Made by a program: the position numbers and the translations under genes. Below the pieces are notes generated by a model, which was not told the DNA's origin, searched no databases, and saw only the letters and a program-made list of their open reading frames with translations. A DNA stretch of 64,000 nt from Allokutzneria oryzae (GTDB lineage Bacteria; Actinomycetota; Actinomycetes; Mycobacteriales; Pseudonocardiaceae), in contig NZ_JBHLZU010000037.1 of assembly GCF_042429765.1 (NCBI RefSeq), positions 1 to 64,000 of the forward strand, in the 5' to 3' direction. Shown here one piece after another: positions 1 through 9,218 of this stretch. The first letter of the stretch is position 1; each line of letters starts with the position of its first letter.

Positions 1-60
1 GCCCTGCCGACGTCGTCAAACCCCACTTTTCAAGGCATTTCAGGATTAAACGCTCTCTAA

Positions 61-80
61 GACCTTGTCTCAAAACTCGG
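61..80 (+). repeat. Solitary IS5-family terminal repeat
   Basis: The sequence GACCTTGTCTCAAAACT matches the outer end of the complete IS at 1345-2254 (minus-strand reading from 2254) in all but one of 17 positions. It is preceded by TAA, like a TA target. No transposase lies beside it, so it looks like the surviving tip of a deleted or rearranged copy of the same IS in opposite orientation. Confidence 0.5.
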
Positions 81-209
81 CGTGTCGCCAGGTGAACCAA
101 CGGCCCGCCCCTGGCTCCGCACCGCCCGCCTGTGGGCCCGGCCCGACGGACCGGAGGTCTGTCAGGGAGACTGGGGGCCAGTGCCCGCCCTCTCGACCTG
201 GAGCCTTTG

Positions 210-1112
210 ATGCTGCAAGGGACCGTCCGTTGGTTCGACGCCGAACGGGGTTTCGGCTTCCTCGCGCCCGAGGACGGCTCGCCGGACGTGTTCGTGCACG
301 CCTCCGAGATCGTCGGGGACGGCGGCGCGAAAGTGCTCCGCGAGGGTCAGGCCGTCGTGTTCGAGGTCGGCGAGAACGACCGCGGGCCCCAGGCGCTGCG
401 CGTTCGCGTCACCGCCGATGCGGCCACCGGCAGCGCCGTGGGCCTGCTCGGCACCGTCAACTGGTACGAGCCGGGCAAGGGGTACGGCTTCGCGTCGCCG
501 GACGGCGGCGGCGCCGACATCTTCGTGCACAGCTCCGCCATCGTGACCGGCGGCGTGGTCACCGAGGGGCAGCGGGTGGCCTTCCTGATCGTCGAAGGCG
601 AGCGCGGCCCGCAGGCCGGGCACGTGATCCCGCTGGGAGCAGGGGCCGGCTCACCCGCTGCGGCTGGTATCGCGGACGGTGCCGACGGCACGGTGGCCTG
701 GTACGACGAGGACAAGGGCTTCGGCTTCATCAACCCCGACTCCGGCGCCGGGGACGTCTTCGTTCACGCCCGGGCCCTGGCCGAGGGGCTGACGTGGCTC
801 GCGGAGGGCGACCGCGTCGCCTACGAGGTGGCTAGTGGAGACAAGGGCCCGCAGGCCCGCGACGTGCACCTGGTCCGGGCCGCAGGGCCGGCGGCGCGGG
901 ACGTGCCCGTACGAGGCGGCGAGGGCGTCGTCGCGCGCTACGACCGCGACCGCGGCTTCGGCTTCATCACCCCGGACGCAGGCGGCGACGATCTCTTCGC
1001 CCACGTGTCCGTGATCATGGGGTCGGAGCCGCTGCAGAAGGGTGACCGGGTCCGGTACGCGGTGCGTCAGAGCGACCGGGGCCCGCAGGCCGACCGCATC
1101 GAACGCCTCTGA
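210..1112 (+). CDS. Tandem four-cold-shock-domain protein
   Basis: This 300-residue protein is built of four consecutive cold-shock domains, at roughly residues 1-66, 73-140, 158-220 and 233-300. Each carries an RNP1-like motif (RGFGFL, KGYGFA, KGFGFI, RGFGFI) and an RNP2-like motif (VFVHAS, IFVHSS, VFVHAR, LFAHVS). The family binds single-stranded RNA or DNA and usually consists of one 67-70 residue domain, so a quadruple array is unusual and should bind longer or multiple RNA segments. The start at 210 is chosen because GGAG lies 7 nt upstream and the first domain begins at once (MLQGTVRWFD). An upstream in-frame start at 132 would add residues unrelated to the fold. It stands alone, with no operon partner. 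Confidence 0.9.
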   Translation: MLQGTVRWFDAERGFGFLAPEDGSPDVFVHASEIVGDGGAKVLREGQAVVFEVGENDRGPQALRVRVTADAATGSAVGLLGTVNWYEPGKGYGFASPDGGGADIFVHSSAIVTGGVVTEGQRVAFLIVEGERGPQAGHVIPLGAGAGSPAAAGIADGADGTVAWYDEDKGFGFINPDSGAGDVFVHARALAEGLTWLAEGDRVAYEVASGDKGPQARDVHLVRAAGPAARDVPVRGGEGVVARYDRDRGFGFITPDAGGDDLFAHVSVIMGSEPLQKGDRVRYAVRQSDRGPQADRIERL

Positions 1113-1341
1113 AGAGGCGGCCCCACCGATGGCTGATCACTTCCCGACGAGAGTGCTCGTTCATCCCCGTCAATGGTGCCGTCAGCAACGCGGCTGCAGC
1201 CTCCTCCAGGAGATCGATCTCCCTCGTGGTGACGGGGCCCCCTGCCGCCCCGAGGACCTGCTCCGCGCTCAGAAGCTCACCAGTCACCCCCACCCAACGA
1301 CACAGAGCTACCGATGTATCCCAAACGAGTGAATGGATGCG

Positions 1342-2183
1342 TTAGGCCTGGTCGCAGAGCTCGATCTTTATGAGCCGACGGACGTTGATCACGGTGCAGG
1401 CCAGCGTGAGTAGCGCCAGCGTGGTGCGTTCGGTCCGGTCGCAGCGCAGCCCGAGGCGTTTGAACCGCAGCAGCCAGGAGATGGTGCGTTCGACGACCCA
1501 GCGGACCCGGCCGAGGCGGGACTTGCCCTCAATCCCGCGCCGGGCGATACGCACCTTGATACCGCGGCGGGTCAGGTAGCGGCGGCAGCGGCGGTAGTCG
1601 TAGCCCTTGTCGGCGTGCAGCTTGTCCGGTCGGCATCGTGGCCGGCCCGCCCGGCCGTGGTGGCCGCGCACGGTCGGGTTCGTGTCCAGCAGCGGCTCGA
1701 ACAGCATGCTGTCGTGGGTGTTTGCCGCCGACAACATGATGTGCAGCGGTAGCCCGTTCGCGTCGCACAGAACGTGGTACTTGGAGCCAGCTTTACCCCG
1801 GTCAGTGGGGCTGCGGCCGGTCAGCTCGCCCCCCTTTTCGACCGCGCCGACACCGCGTCGACGCAGCCTCTGGTCCAGTCGAGCTCGTCGATGTTGGACA
1901 GCTCGTCGAGCACGAGCTGGTGCAGCCGGTCCCACACGCCGGCGTCCTGCCACTCACGTAACCGCCGCCACGCGGTGTGCCCGGAACCGCATCCGAGCTG
2001 CTCGGGTAGGTCTCGCCAGCGGCAGCCGGTGTCGAGCACGAACAAGATCCCCTCTAGCGCGGCACGGTCATCGATCCGGGGCCGCCCACCCGGACCGCGC
2101 GGCGCTGGTCGGGACGGGATCAGGGGTTCGATCAGCTCCCAGAGCCGGTCTTCGACCCGCCGCTGCTGCGTCGTCTTCGCCAC
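1342..2183 (-). CDS. IS5-family DDE transposase, two frames joined by -1 frameshift
   Basis: The first frame (2183 to 1821) encodes the helical N-terminal half, including RWRDLP and WRRLREWQ typical of IS5/IS427 transposases. The second frame (about 1850 to 1342) encodes the catalytic half with GRSPTDRGKAGSKYH, ADKGYDYRRCRR and a DDE-type C-terminus (RWVVERTISWLLRF). On the coding strand the overlap contains an A4G6 run (1829-1838 on the plus strand). A -1 slip there turns Ser-Lys into Lys-Gly-Gly-Glu-Leu and fuses the frames without loss. Programmed frameshifting is established for this group, so the gene is probably functional. The stop codon overlaps the target-site boundary. Confidence 0.85.
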
Positions 2184-2254
2184 GACTGCCCACGATCGAC
2201 GACCAGGACCGGCAGGTTATGCAGTGACACACCCTTAAGTTTTGAGACCAGGTC
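1345..2254 (-). mobile_element. IS5-family (IS427-like) insertion sequence
   Basis: A complete 910-bp element. Its ends are imperfect inverted repeats: 1345 onward reads GGCCTGGTCGCAGAGCTC, and the minus strand from 2254 reads GACCTGGTCTCAAAACTT, 13 of 18 matching. It is flanked by TA on both sides (1343-1344 and 2255-2256), consistent with the TA duplication of the IS427 group. It contains one transposase gene read in two overlapping frames. Just outside the right end a 16-bp sequence is repeated twice in tandem (about 2260-2291). Confidence 0.85.
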
Positions 2255-2472
2255 TAAACCACGCCAGCCAACAGCCACGCCAGCCAACAGCGACAGCAGC
2301 CCGAGCACCACAAGCCCGGGCCGATCCGCTCGACGAGCCGTCCCCTGCGGCGCCGACCGCGCCCCAGCAGGGGGCGGCCTGGTCGGCGAAGTCGTTGTCC
2401 TGCAAAGGTTTCCTGGCCGAGGGCGCGTCAACCGGCTCGCGAACCGTGGCCGAAGCACCGCGGCATGCCGAA

Positions 2473-2495
2473 GGCCCCGCCGGGGTGGCGGGGCC
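2473..2495 (-). terminator. Hairpin terminator of the C39-like gene
   Basis: A perfect 9-bp stem, GGCCCCGCC / GGCGGGGCC, with a short loop lies about 20 bp beyond the stop codon of the minus-strand gene ending at 2514. It has no clear U-run, as is common in actinomycetes. Confidence 0.65.
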
Positions 2496-2513
2496 TGGTG
2501 GGCGCGGGCGGGG

Positions 2514-3458
2514 TCACCCGACCGGCGGGGCCATGACGAACCAGTTGAAGTTCTCGATCATCTGGCGGGTGGACGCGACGTAGCGCGGGCCGGTGAGCTC
2601 CCAGCGGACCACGGTGCGGTAGGTGCCCGGCTGCAGGCTCTCGTCCTCCGCGGTCTCCTCGTTGTCGGTGACCGGCACGTACTCCTTGATCGACTTCTTC
2701 GTCAGTGTGACGTCCAGCAGCTCGTAGTCGGACTGGGTGGCCAGGTAGTCGCCCTTGCCGTGGTCACCTGCGCGGCCCGGGTCGGACAGCTTGAGCTGCA
2801 CGGTGTTGCCGTTGAACGAGCCCTTGGCCGCGACCACGGTCACGATGTGCCCGCCGCTGCGCTGGAGGCTGCCGGTCTCCGGGCCCTCCTTGTAGCGGCC
2901 GTATGCGATCTGCAGCGGCCCCTGGTTCAGCCGTTTCGCCAGCTCACCGGCGAAGTCGGGCGAAGTCGCGGTGCTGACGTTGCCGACACCCGTGCTCCAC
3001 CCGGCGTCGCGGGCGGGCTTGGTCGCGATGTTCCACGCGGTCTGCAGGTTGCTGAGCTTGGTGCCGCCGTCGTACTTGGAGTCGACGCCGATCCGCCAGA
3101 TCGAGTTGGTGACCACGTTGTAGTCGGCCTGGTTCTTCGGGTCCAGGTTGCCGACCTTGGTGGTGAGCCAGCCGACCGGGGCCTTCTTCACGTGGCCCCA
3201 GTAGTGCAGCACGTTGTACAGCGACGAGGGGCCGCAGTAGGCGTTGCCGTTGTTCTCCAGTCCCGCCCGGAACTGGTCAACGTCGCTGACGCCGCACTGC
3301 TTGACGTCGAAGTCGGGGCCGGTGACGTCGCTGAGCTTCACGCAGGGCTGAGGGGTCCCGATGACGCCGTCGGCGAACGCGGTGCCCGGAACCGAGACCG
3401 CGCTCACGGCGGCGGTGGCAGCGGCTGCGAGGATCAGGGTGCTTGCCTTGCGCATCAT
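2514..3458 (-). CDS. Secreted C39-like papain-fold protein
   Basis: A 314-residue exported protein. The signal peptide is MMRKASTLILAAAATAAVSA followed by an Ala-rich cleavage region ending near AFA. The mature part has a candidate catalytic cysteine in YCGPSSLYNVLHYW (near residue 80), a later GGHIVTVV histidine segment and LKLSDPG, in the Cys-His-Asp order expected for peptidase C39-like domains. Function is inferred: secreted cysteine peptidase or an inactive relative. The start is fixed by AGGAGG 8 nt upstream of the first ATG of the MM pair. It lies downstream of, and in the same direction as, the LuxR regulator at 3591 and may be its target. It could equally be a non-enzymatic C39-like fold. 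Confidence 0.8.
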   Translation of the reverse strand: MMRKASTLILAAAATAAVSAVSVPGTAFADGVIGTPQPCVKLSDVTGPDFDVKQCGVSDVDQFRAGLENNGNAYCGPSSLYNVLHYWGHVKKAPVGWLTTKVGNLDPKNQADYNVVTNSIWRIGVDSKYDGGTKLSNLQTAWNIATKPARDAGWSTGVGNVSTATSPDFAGELAKRLNQGPLQIAYGRYKEGPETGSLQRSGGHIVTVVAAKGSFNGNTVQLKLSDPGRAGDHGKGDYLATQSDYELLDVTLTKKSIKEYVPVTDNEETAEDESLQPGTYRTVVRWELTGPRYVASTRQMIENFNWFVMAPPVG

Positions 3459-3590
3459 GGGTCCTACCTCCTGTTGAGAGCCACCCTCCGTGGCGGTAGG
3501 ACAAGATTCGCTTCGCGGACCCCCCAAAGGCATGAGGGGCGATCCCTCACATCCGGCACCCCCAGGCCCCAGGGGGTACCCCCGCACCCC

Positions 3591-6398
3591 TCAGGCGAGT
3601 GCGCGGGCCAGCTCGCGGCGGCCGTTGATGCCGAGCTTGGTGTAGATCCGGCCGAGGTGGTTCTCGACGGTCTTGGGGGTGACGAACAGTTCCCTGGCGA
3701 TCTCGCGGTTGGCCCGCCCGCTCGCGGCGAGGTCGGCGACCCGGCGTTCGCTCGCCGTCAGCGACTCCCGCCCGACGAGCACCAGCCGCCGGGGCCGGTC
3801 TCCCAGCGCCTCCAGCGCTTCCACCGCGCGCCTGCGCAGCACCACCGAACCGCACTCACCCGCCAGGTCGATGCCGCGGTTGAGCGGGGCGCGGGCGTCG
3901 TTGCGGCGCCTGGCGACCCGCAGGGCCTCACCCAGGTCCACCAGCGAGCGGGCCAGCTGGAGCCGCGCCGGGGAGCCCTCCAGCACCGCGACCGACTCGG
4001 CGAGCAGGTCGAGCCGGTTGTCCGCGTCCGCGTGCGCGAGCAGGCGCAGCGCGGCGCCCACTTCCGTTGCCGCGCCCCACTTCCTGGCGATCTCGACCTG
4101 TTCCCGCGCGAGCACGAGCGCCGCCGCCTCGTCGCCGAGCAGCATCGCCGCGCGCACCGCGGGCTCCCGCCACGGAACGGTCGGCGGGTCGAACCTGGCC
4201 GCGAGCATCGCGTCGCGTTGCAGCAGCGCCTCGGTCCTGGCCAGCACCGGGTCCCCGGTCGCGAGCGCGACGAGCGCCCTCGGCTCGTGCAGCCACATCG
4301 TCGGCATCATCGCCGGTCCGCCCGCGTGCTCCGCGTCGAACCTGGCGAGTGCGGCGGCCGCGCACTCGACGTCCCCGCGCTCCAAGGCGGCGTAGGCGGT
4401 GAAGTGAGTCGCCGTGGCCCGCAGCGCGATCACGTGCGGAGCCGGCTCCTCGTGCTGCACCGCGGCGAGAGCGCCTTCGGCCTCCGCCTCCACGGAGCTC
4501 ACGTTGCCCACCCGCCAGTCCAGGAACAGCACGGCGTTGGCCACCATGGCGAACTCGATCGGTGACCCGTGCGCCCGCACCCGCTGCCGCGCGCGATCGA
4601 CCTCCCTGCGGGCGTCCTCGGTGCCGTCGGTCGAGACCAGGGCGAGCAGCGCGACCAGCCACGCGACCATGGCGTCGGTGCTGCCGGTGGCGTCGTCGAA
4701 GTACGCGCCGTTGGCGAGGGCGCGCCGCGCCGTTGCCGCCACCTCCTCCGCCCGCCGGACCTCGTAGCGGCCCATCTGCGCCAGCAACCCGAGCAGGGTC
4801 CGCTCGTCCGGGGTGCCGCCCGTCAGCGAGGCGTAGCCGCTCAGGTGCGCCGAGGCCACCTCGCGCTGGTCGGCGAGGAACGACCGGACGACCGCGAGCC
4901 GCGCCTCCAGGTGCATGCGGCCCGCGTCCCCGGGGCCACCGGGCCGCTCCTTGATCGCCTTGGTCAGCTCGGCGACGGCGGCCTCCGGTCCGTCCACCAC
5001 CATGGTCGCCGAAGCCGCCGCCGCGACCAGCTCGGCGTCGGGAAGACCGGCCGCCGCGGCCCGGAGCTGCTCCCGCGCCTCCTCAGCACGTCCGCTGCGC
5101 AGCAACGCCCGGCCGAGCTCGGCGCGCAGCCCCGCGTCCTCGGGGCTCTCCTCCACCGCGCGCGCCAGGTGCGCCGCCGCTGTCCGCGGGTCACCCGCCG
5201 CCAGCAACGCCGTCGCGGCCGTGCGCAGCACCCCCGCCGCGTTCGGCAGCGTCCTCCTCGGGGCTTGGGCGAGGTGCGCGGCGACCCGGTCGGCGGGTGC
5301 CTTGGCCGCCCACAGCTCCTGGGCGGCGCGCGCGTGCAGCCCGGCGCGGGCGACCGGCCCGAGATCGGCGAGGACGGCCTCGCGCACCACGGGATGCACG
5401 AACACGAGGTGGTCGGAGTCGCTGGTCAGCACGTTCGCCGCGACCAGTGACTCGACGGCGACCGACAGCTCCATCGCGTCCAGGTCGGCGAGCGCCCCCG
5501 CCTGCCACGGGTCGCTGCCGACGCCGAGCACGGCCGCCGCGCCCGCCAGCCGCACGGAGTTGGCGGGCAGCCTGCCCAGCGCCGCGCGGAACACCGTGCT
5601 CGGCCCCAGCCGCCCGACCCGCTCGGCCGTCGACGCCAGGTCCAGCGGCAGTCCGAGCGCGTCCAGCTCGTCGACAAGAACCCTTGCCAGGAAAGGGTTT
5701 CCGCCGCTCGCCGAGTGCAGCGCGGCCACCACCTCGGCGGCGGGGGAGCCACCGCGAGCCGACACGGACGCCGCGAGCGCCGCCGGGGTGAGCGGTCGCG
5801 GCAGCAGGCGCTCGGCCTGCCGGGAGTCGCTGAGCTGCGCCAGCGGCCCGGTGTTCTCCGCCGGCGGCCGGGTGGCGACGACCAGGGCGATCGGCAGGTC
5901 GGCGATCCGCCGCGAGAGGTAGACCAGGAACTGCAACGACGACAGGTCGGCCCAGTGCGCGTCGTCCACGGTGATCAGCAGCGGCCGGGTCGAGGAGAGG
6001 TCAACGGCCACCCACCACAGCGCGTGCAGCGTCCGCGCGAGCTCGGCCTCGCTCGGGTCGGCCGCCGCCGCGTCCAGCGCGGCCAGCGCGTCGCCGGACG
6101 GACCGGCGAGGATGCGCTCGCGGATCTCCCCGGTGTAGCGGGAGACCGAGCGCTCCACCAGCTGCCGGACCACACCCCACGCCATCGCGCTCTCCAGCGC
6201 GTCGCCCACCGCCTGGAGCCTGCCGAAACCGCGGGCCTTGGCGAGCTCGCGCGTGTCCTGGACCAGCCGGGTCTTGCCGATGCCCGCCCGTCCCTCGATG
6301 ACGACGACGTGGCCCTTGCCCCTGGTGGCGGAGTCCAGTGCGGCCGAGATCCGGGTGCGCTCCTCCTCCCGCTCCAGGGTCAGCTCGTCCCCGGTCAT
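3591..6398 (-). CDS. LAL-type LuxR transcriptional regulator
   Basis: At 935 residues this is the size usual for large ATP-binding LuxR regulators. An N-terminal STAND/AAA ATPase has Walker A GRAGIGKT (about residues 36-43) and Walker B LLITVDDAHWAD (about 140-151). A long helical middle follows (Ala/Leu-rich, TPR-like), then a C-terminal LuxR helix-turn-helix (LTASERRVADLAASG...TVENHL) in the last 60 residues. It should act in the cytoplasm as an ATP-dependent activator that oligomerises on a ligand. Its start codon overlaps the stop of the upstream hydrolase gene by 4 bp, so the two are translationally coupled. The ligand is not predictable. Confidence 0.92.
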   Translation of the reverse strand: MTGDELTLEREEERTRISAALDSATRGKGHVVVIEGRAGIGKTRLVQDTRELAKARGFGRLQAVGDALESAMAWGVVRQLVERSVSRYTGEIRERILAGPSGDALAALDAAAADPSEAELARTLHALWWVAVDLSSTRPLLITVDDAHWADLSSLQFLVYLSRRIADLPIALVVATRPPAENTGPLAQLSDSRQAERLLPRPLTPAALAASVSARGGSPAAEVVAALHSASGGNPFLARVLVDELDALGLPLDLASTAERVGRLGPSTVFRAALGRLPANSVRLAGAAAVLGVGSDPWQAGALADLDAMELSVAVESLVAANVLTSDSDHLVFVHPVVREAVLADLGPVARAGLHARAAQELWAAKAPADRVAAHLAQAPRRTLPNAAGVLRTAATALLAAGDPRTAAAHLARAVEESPEDAGLRAELGRALLRSGRAEEAREQLRAAAAGLPDAELVAAAASATMVVDGPEAAVAELTKAIKERPGGPGDAGRMHLEARLAVVRSFLADQREVASAHLSGYASLTGGTPDERTLLGLLAQMGRYEVRRAEEVAATARRALANGAYFDDATGSTDAMVAWLVALLALVSTDGTEDARREVDRARQRVRAHGSPIEFAMVANAVLFLDWRVGNVSSVEAEAEGALAAVQHEEPAPHVIALRATATHFTAYAALERGDVECAAAALARFDAEHAGGPAMMPTMWLHEPRALVALATGDPVLARTEALLQRDAMLAARFDPPTVPWREPAVRAAMLLGDEAAALVLAREQVEIARKWGAATEVGAALRLLAHADADNRLDLLAESVAVLEGSPARLQLARSLVDLGEALRVARRRNDARAPLNRGIDLAGECGSVVLRRRAVEALEALGDRPRRLVLVGRESLTASERRVADLAASGRANREIARELFVTPKTVENHLGRIYTKLGINGRRELARALA

Positions 6399-7024
6399 CG
6401 GAGCAGGCGCGCGAGGCGGTCGGGATCGCGCGCCGGTCTGCCGTGCCCGAACAGCACCAGCCGGGGGCGGAGCGCGGCCAGCCTGCGCATCGACTCGCGG
6501 TTCAGGTCGCGGTCCCAGGTCAGGATGTCCGGGGGAGCGGTCGCACCGAACAGGCCGAAGAACACGTCACCGCACAGCAGCACGCCGTCGCGCTCCCGCC
6601 ACAGCGCGATGTGCCCGGGGGAGTGGCCCGGCACTTCGAGCACGGTGAACCCGGCGACCTCGTCACCCTCGCAGAGGCCACGGGCGACGGGATGCGGATC
6701 GGGCATCTTCATCCGGGACAGCAGCTGGGGAATCCTGCCGGGTGCGGTGGCCGGCGTCGCGGTCTCGATCGCCGTGACGTCCTTCTGCCCGGCCCACAGC
6801 GGAATGCCGAACTCCTCGCAGACCGCGTGGCTGGACCCGAAGTGGTCGGGGTGCGCGTGGGTCACGACGTGTGCGCTGAGCGGCTGCCCGCGCAGCTGCC
6901 GGATGATGCGTCCCCGCGCCTTCGGGGTGCCCGAATCCACGAGCACGTCCTCCACCAGGTACACGTTCATGAAGTGGGGAGGACGGCCCAGAAGCTGACG
7001 CACTCCGGGTGCTAGCAGACGCAC
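6395..7024 (-). CDS. Metallo-beta-lactamase-fold hydrolase
   Basis: A 209-residue MBL-fold protein with the zinc-binding motif THAHPDHFGSSH near residue 75. Further metal-ligand segments are VPGHSPGH (about 132-139) and a late GH in LVLFGHGRPA. An aspartate just before VDSGTPKARG fits the N-terminal strand. The family hydrolyses thioesters, lactones or phosphodiesters, and the substrate is unknown here. It is the first gene of a two-gene operon with the LAL regulator (4-bp overlap). A regulator coupled to a lactonase-like enzyme suggests that the enzyme may clear or make the regulator's ligand, but that is inference. Confidence 0.85.
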   Translation of the reverse strand: MRLLAPGVRQLLGRPPHFMNVYLVEDVLVDSGTPKARGRIIRQLRGQPLSAHVVTHAHPDHFGSSHAVCEEFGIPLWAGQKDVTAIETATPATAPGRIPQLLSRMKMPDPHPVARGLCEGDEVAGFTVLEVPGHSPGHIALWRERDGVLLCGDVFFGLFGATAPPDILTWDRDLNRESMRRLAALRPRLVLFGHGRPARDPDRLARLLR

Positions 7025-7178
7025 CGCATGATCGTAACGGTCACCTCGGCAACAGCAGGGTCACGATTTCCGCTGGAGAGAGACCTGATCGGGGGCCGGT
7101 GCCACCGCATCGGCGAAAGCCCTGGTCTGGCGCGCCGGGCCGCCCGCGCCGAGCACCCGTCGGGGTCAACGCGAGGCG

Positions 7179-8351
7179 TCAACGCTTCGGCCAGTGCCAG
7201 GCGGGCCGGTCCAGCCGCCCCTGCCCGGCCAGCACGGTCGCGCCGAACTCCTTCTCCAGCTCCAGCGAGCCGATGTCGCCGTCGATGACCTCCAGCGCGC
7301 GCACCAGCGGCCGCGCGTGCGAGACGACCACGAGCTGCGCCTGCTTCGCCGCCGTCGAGATGAGCACGGCCAGCGCGGGCAACAGGTCCGGGTGCAGACT
7401 CGTCTCGGGTTCGTTGAGCACCAACAGCTCCGGTGGCCTCGGGCTCAGCAGGGCGGCCACCCACAGCAGGTAGCGCAACGTCCCGTCGGACAGTTCGGCG
7501 GCGCCGAGCGGCCGCAGCAGGCCGTCCTGGCGGAACCGCACCTCGAACCGGCCGTCGTGGTTGACCTCCACGCTGAGCCGCGAGCCGGGGAACGCGTCGT
7601 CGATCGCCCCGGCCAGCGCGTCCGCGTCGCCGATCTCGATGATGGTCCGCAGCGCGGCGGCCAGGTCGGCGCCGTCGTGGCCGAGCACCGGTGTGCGCGT
7701 GCCGACCCGCAGCTGCCGCGCCGGGGCCTCGGCGTCGGTGCGGAAGTGGTCGTAGAACCGCCACGACCGGATCCGCTCGCGCACGACCATCACCTCCGGC
7801 GCGGTGCGCGGGTCGGCGAACTCGCTCAGCATGCTGTCGGTGAGCCCGATCCGGTGCGCCTCCTTCTCCCACCCGCCGCTGCGGCCACGGGTGCGCACCA
7901 CGGGGCCCGCGCGGTCGGCCAGCAACGTCACCTGGCGCAGTACCGGGCCGCGCCACACGCACTCCCGCTTGAACTCCGGATCCAGGTTGAACGCCGTCGT
8001 CTGGTCCGGAACCGGGATCCCGAGGTCGAGCGCATAACCGAACTCGTTGCCCGCGAAGCCCAGCCGCAACCCGACCGGCTTCGACCGCCGCGTCCCCTGC
8101 ACCGGCGCCCGGCCCTCGCGCACCGCCCGCCCGACCGTCTCGGGCCCCGCCCACAACGTCGACGGCAGGCCGCCCTCCCTGGCGAGCGCGGCGACGGCAC
8201 CGTTCCTGGCGGCGTCGGCCAGCAGCCGCAGCGAGCGGTACAAGCTCGACTTCCCGCTCCCGTTGGCCCCGGTCACCACGGTCAACCGGGACAACGGCAA
8301 CACGAGGTCGCGCAGCGAGCGGTAGTTCTCGATGGCCAGTGTGGTCAGCAC
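7179..8351 (-). CDS. AAA family ATPase (AAA_21 / RecF-SMC-like head)
   Basis: A 390-residue ABC-type ATPase. It opens with MLTTLAIENYRSLRDL and Walker A GANGSGKSS at about residues 32-40. A variable middle follows, then a signature-like LSDGT (about 285), the Walker B region LLVLNEPETSLHP (about 305) and VVVSHARPL with the switch histidine. It lacks the long coiled coil of SMC proteins and any TOPRIM nuclease domain of the OLD family. Such single-gene ATPases are common in actinomycetes and their role is not established. It is not in an operon. Confidence 0.85.
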   Translation of the reverse strand: MLTTLAIENYRSLRDLVLPLSRLTVVTGANGSGKSSLYRSLRLLADAARNGAVAALAREGGLPSTLWAGPETVGRAVREGRAPVQGTRRSKPVGLRLGFAGNEFGYALDLGIPVPDQTTAFNLDPEFKRECVWRGPVLRQVTLLADRAGPVVRTRGRSGGWEKEAHRIGLTDSMLSEFADPRTAPEVMVVRERIRSWRFYDHFRTDAEAPARQLRVGTRTPVLGHDGADLAAALRTIIEIGDADALAGAIDDAFPGSRLSVEVNHDGRFEVRFRQDGLLRPLGAAELSDGTLRYLLWVAALLSPRPPELLVLNEPETSLHPDLLPALAVLISTAAKQAQLVVVSHARPLVRALEVIDGDIGSLELEKEFGATVLAGQGRLDRPAWHWPKR

Positions 8352-8464
8352 CCCCCGACGCTAACGGGTGCCGGTGACAACCCGCCCGCCGCGTCTAGGA
8401 CAGGAACTGGCCTACACGGGGCTTAGGTTCCCCAGCGCCGCACAACCCGTTGAAGGAGCTCGTG

Positions 8465-9214
8465 ATGAGTCGGATCGTCCACAACCAGCCGTTCGGCACG
8501 CCGACGTGGATCGACCTCGCGGTCACGGACCTGGAGAGCGCGAAAGCCTTCTACGGAACCGTGTTCGGCTGGTCCTTCGCCGCCGCCGAGCACGGCACCT
8601 CCTGCCTGCTGCGCGGCCTGCCGGTCGCGGGTCTGCGGCACGTCGCGGATCGGTCGGAGGCGCTGCACGGCTGGGACGTGCACCTCGCCACCGACGACTG
8701 CGACGACACCGCCCGACGCGTCACGGCCGCGGGCGGCACGGTGCTCCAGGCCCCGCACGACGTCGCCGACCTGGGGCGCGCGGCGTTCGCGGTTGACCCC
8801 GCTGGTGGCAGATTCGGTCTGTGGCAAGGAAAGAACCACCCGGGATGCCGTCTGGTGAACGAGCCCGACGCGCTGGTCCGAAGCGACCTCGTCACCGCGC
8901 ACGCTGCGACCGCGCGTGCTTTCTACGCCACGGTTTTCGGGTTCACCCTGGACGGCAACGAAGACCTCCCTGGTCTCGACTTCACGTTCTTGCGCCGCCC
9001 GGACGGACACGAGATCGGTGGCGTCCTTGGTCAGGCGGACGCGCCAAAGTCGTTGTGGGCGAACACTTTCGAGGTCGCTGACACCGACGCGACGCTGGCG
9101 CGCGCGAGGGCGGCAGGTGCCGTCTCGACGCCGCAGGAGGACACCCCGTACGGCCGCTCGGCCACGGTCACCGATCCCTTCGGCAACGAGTTCTCGGTGA
9201 TCGCCCGTCCTTGA
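8465..9214 (+). CDS. Two-domain VOC (glyoxalase/bleomycin-resistance-like) protein
   Basis: A 249-residue protein made of two vicinal-oxygen-chelate modules. The first runs from WIDLAVTDLESAKAFYGTVFGW to about residue 120, the second from LVRSDLVTAHAATARAFYATVFG to FGNEFSVIARP. The family uses a paired beta-alpha-beta-beta-beta fold to hold a metal. The substrate is unknown, and some members are antibiotic-binding proteins. The start at 8465 is supported by AAGGAG 6 nt upstream. The gene faces the LigD polymerase gene, and only 4 bp separate their ends. Confidence 0.85.
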   Translation: MSRIVHNQPFGTPTWIDLAVTDLESAKAFYGTVFGWSFAAAEHGTSCLLRGLPVAGLRHVADRSEALHGWDVHLATDDCDDTARRVTAAGGTVLQAPHDVADLGRAAFAVDPAGGRFGLWQGKNHPGCRLVNEPDALVRSDLVTAHAATARAFYATVFGFTLDGNEDLPGLDFTFLRRPDGHEIGGVLGQADAPKSLWANTFEVADTDATLARARAAGAVSTPQEDTPYGRSATVTDPFGNEFSVIARP

Positions 9215-9218
9215 CCAG

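Noticed and set aside
2760..4565. A 601-codon open frame on the plus strand
   Set aside because: It runs antisense to the C39-like gene and the LAL regulator, both with clear domains. It is a GC-rich shadow.
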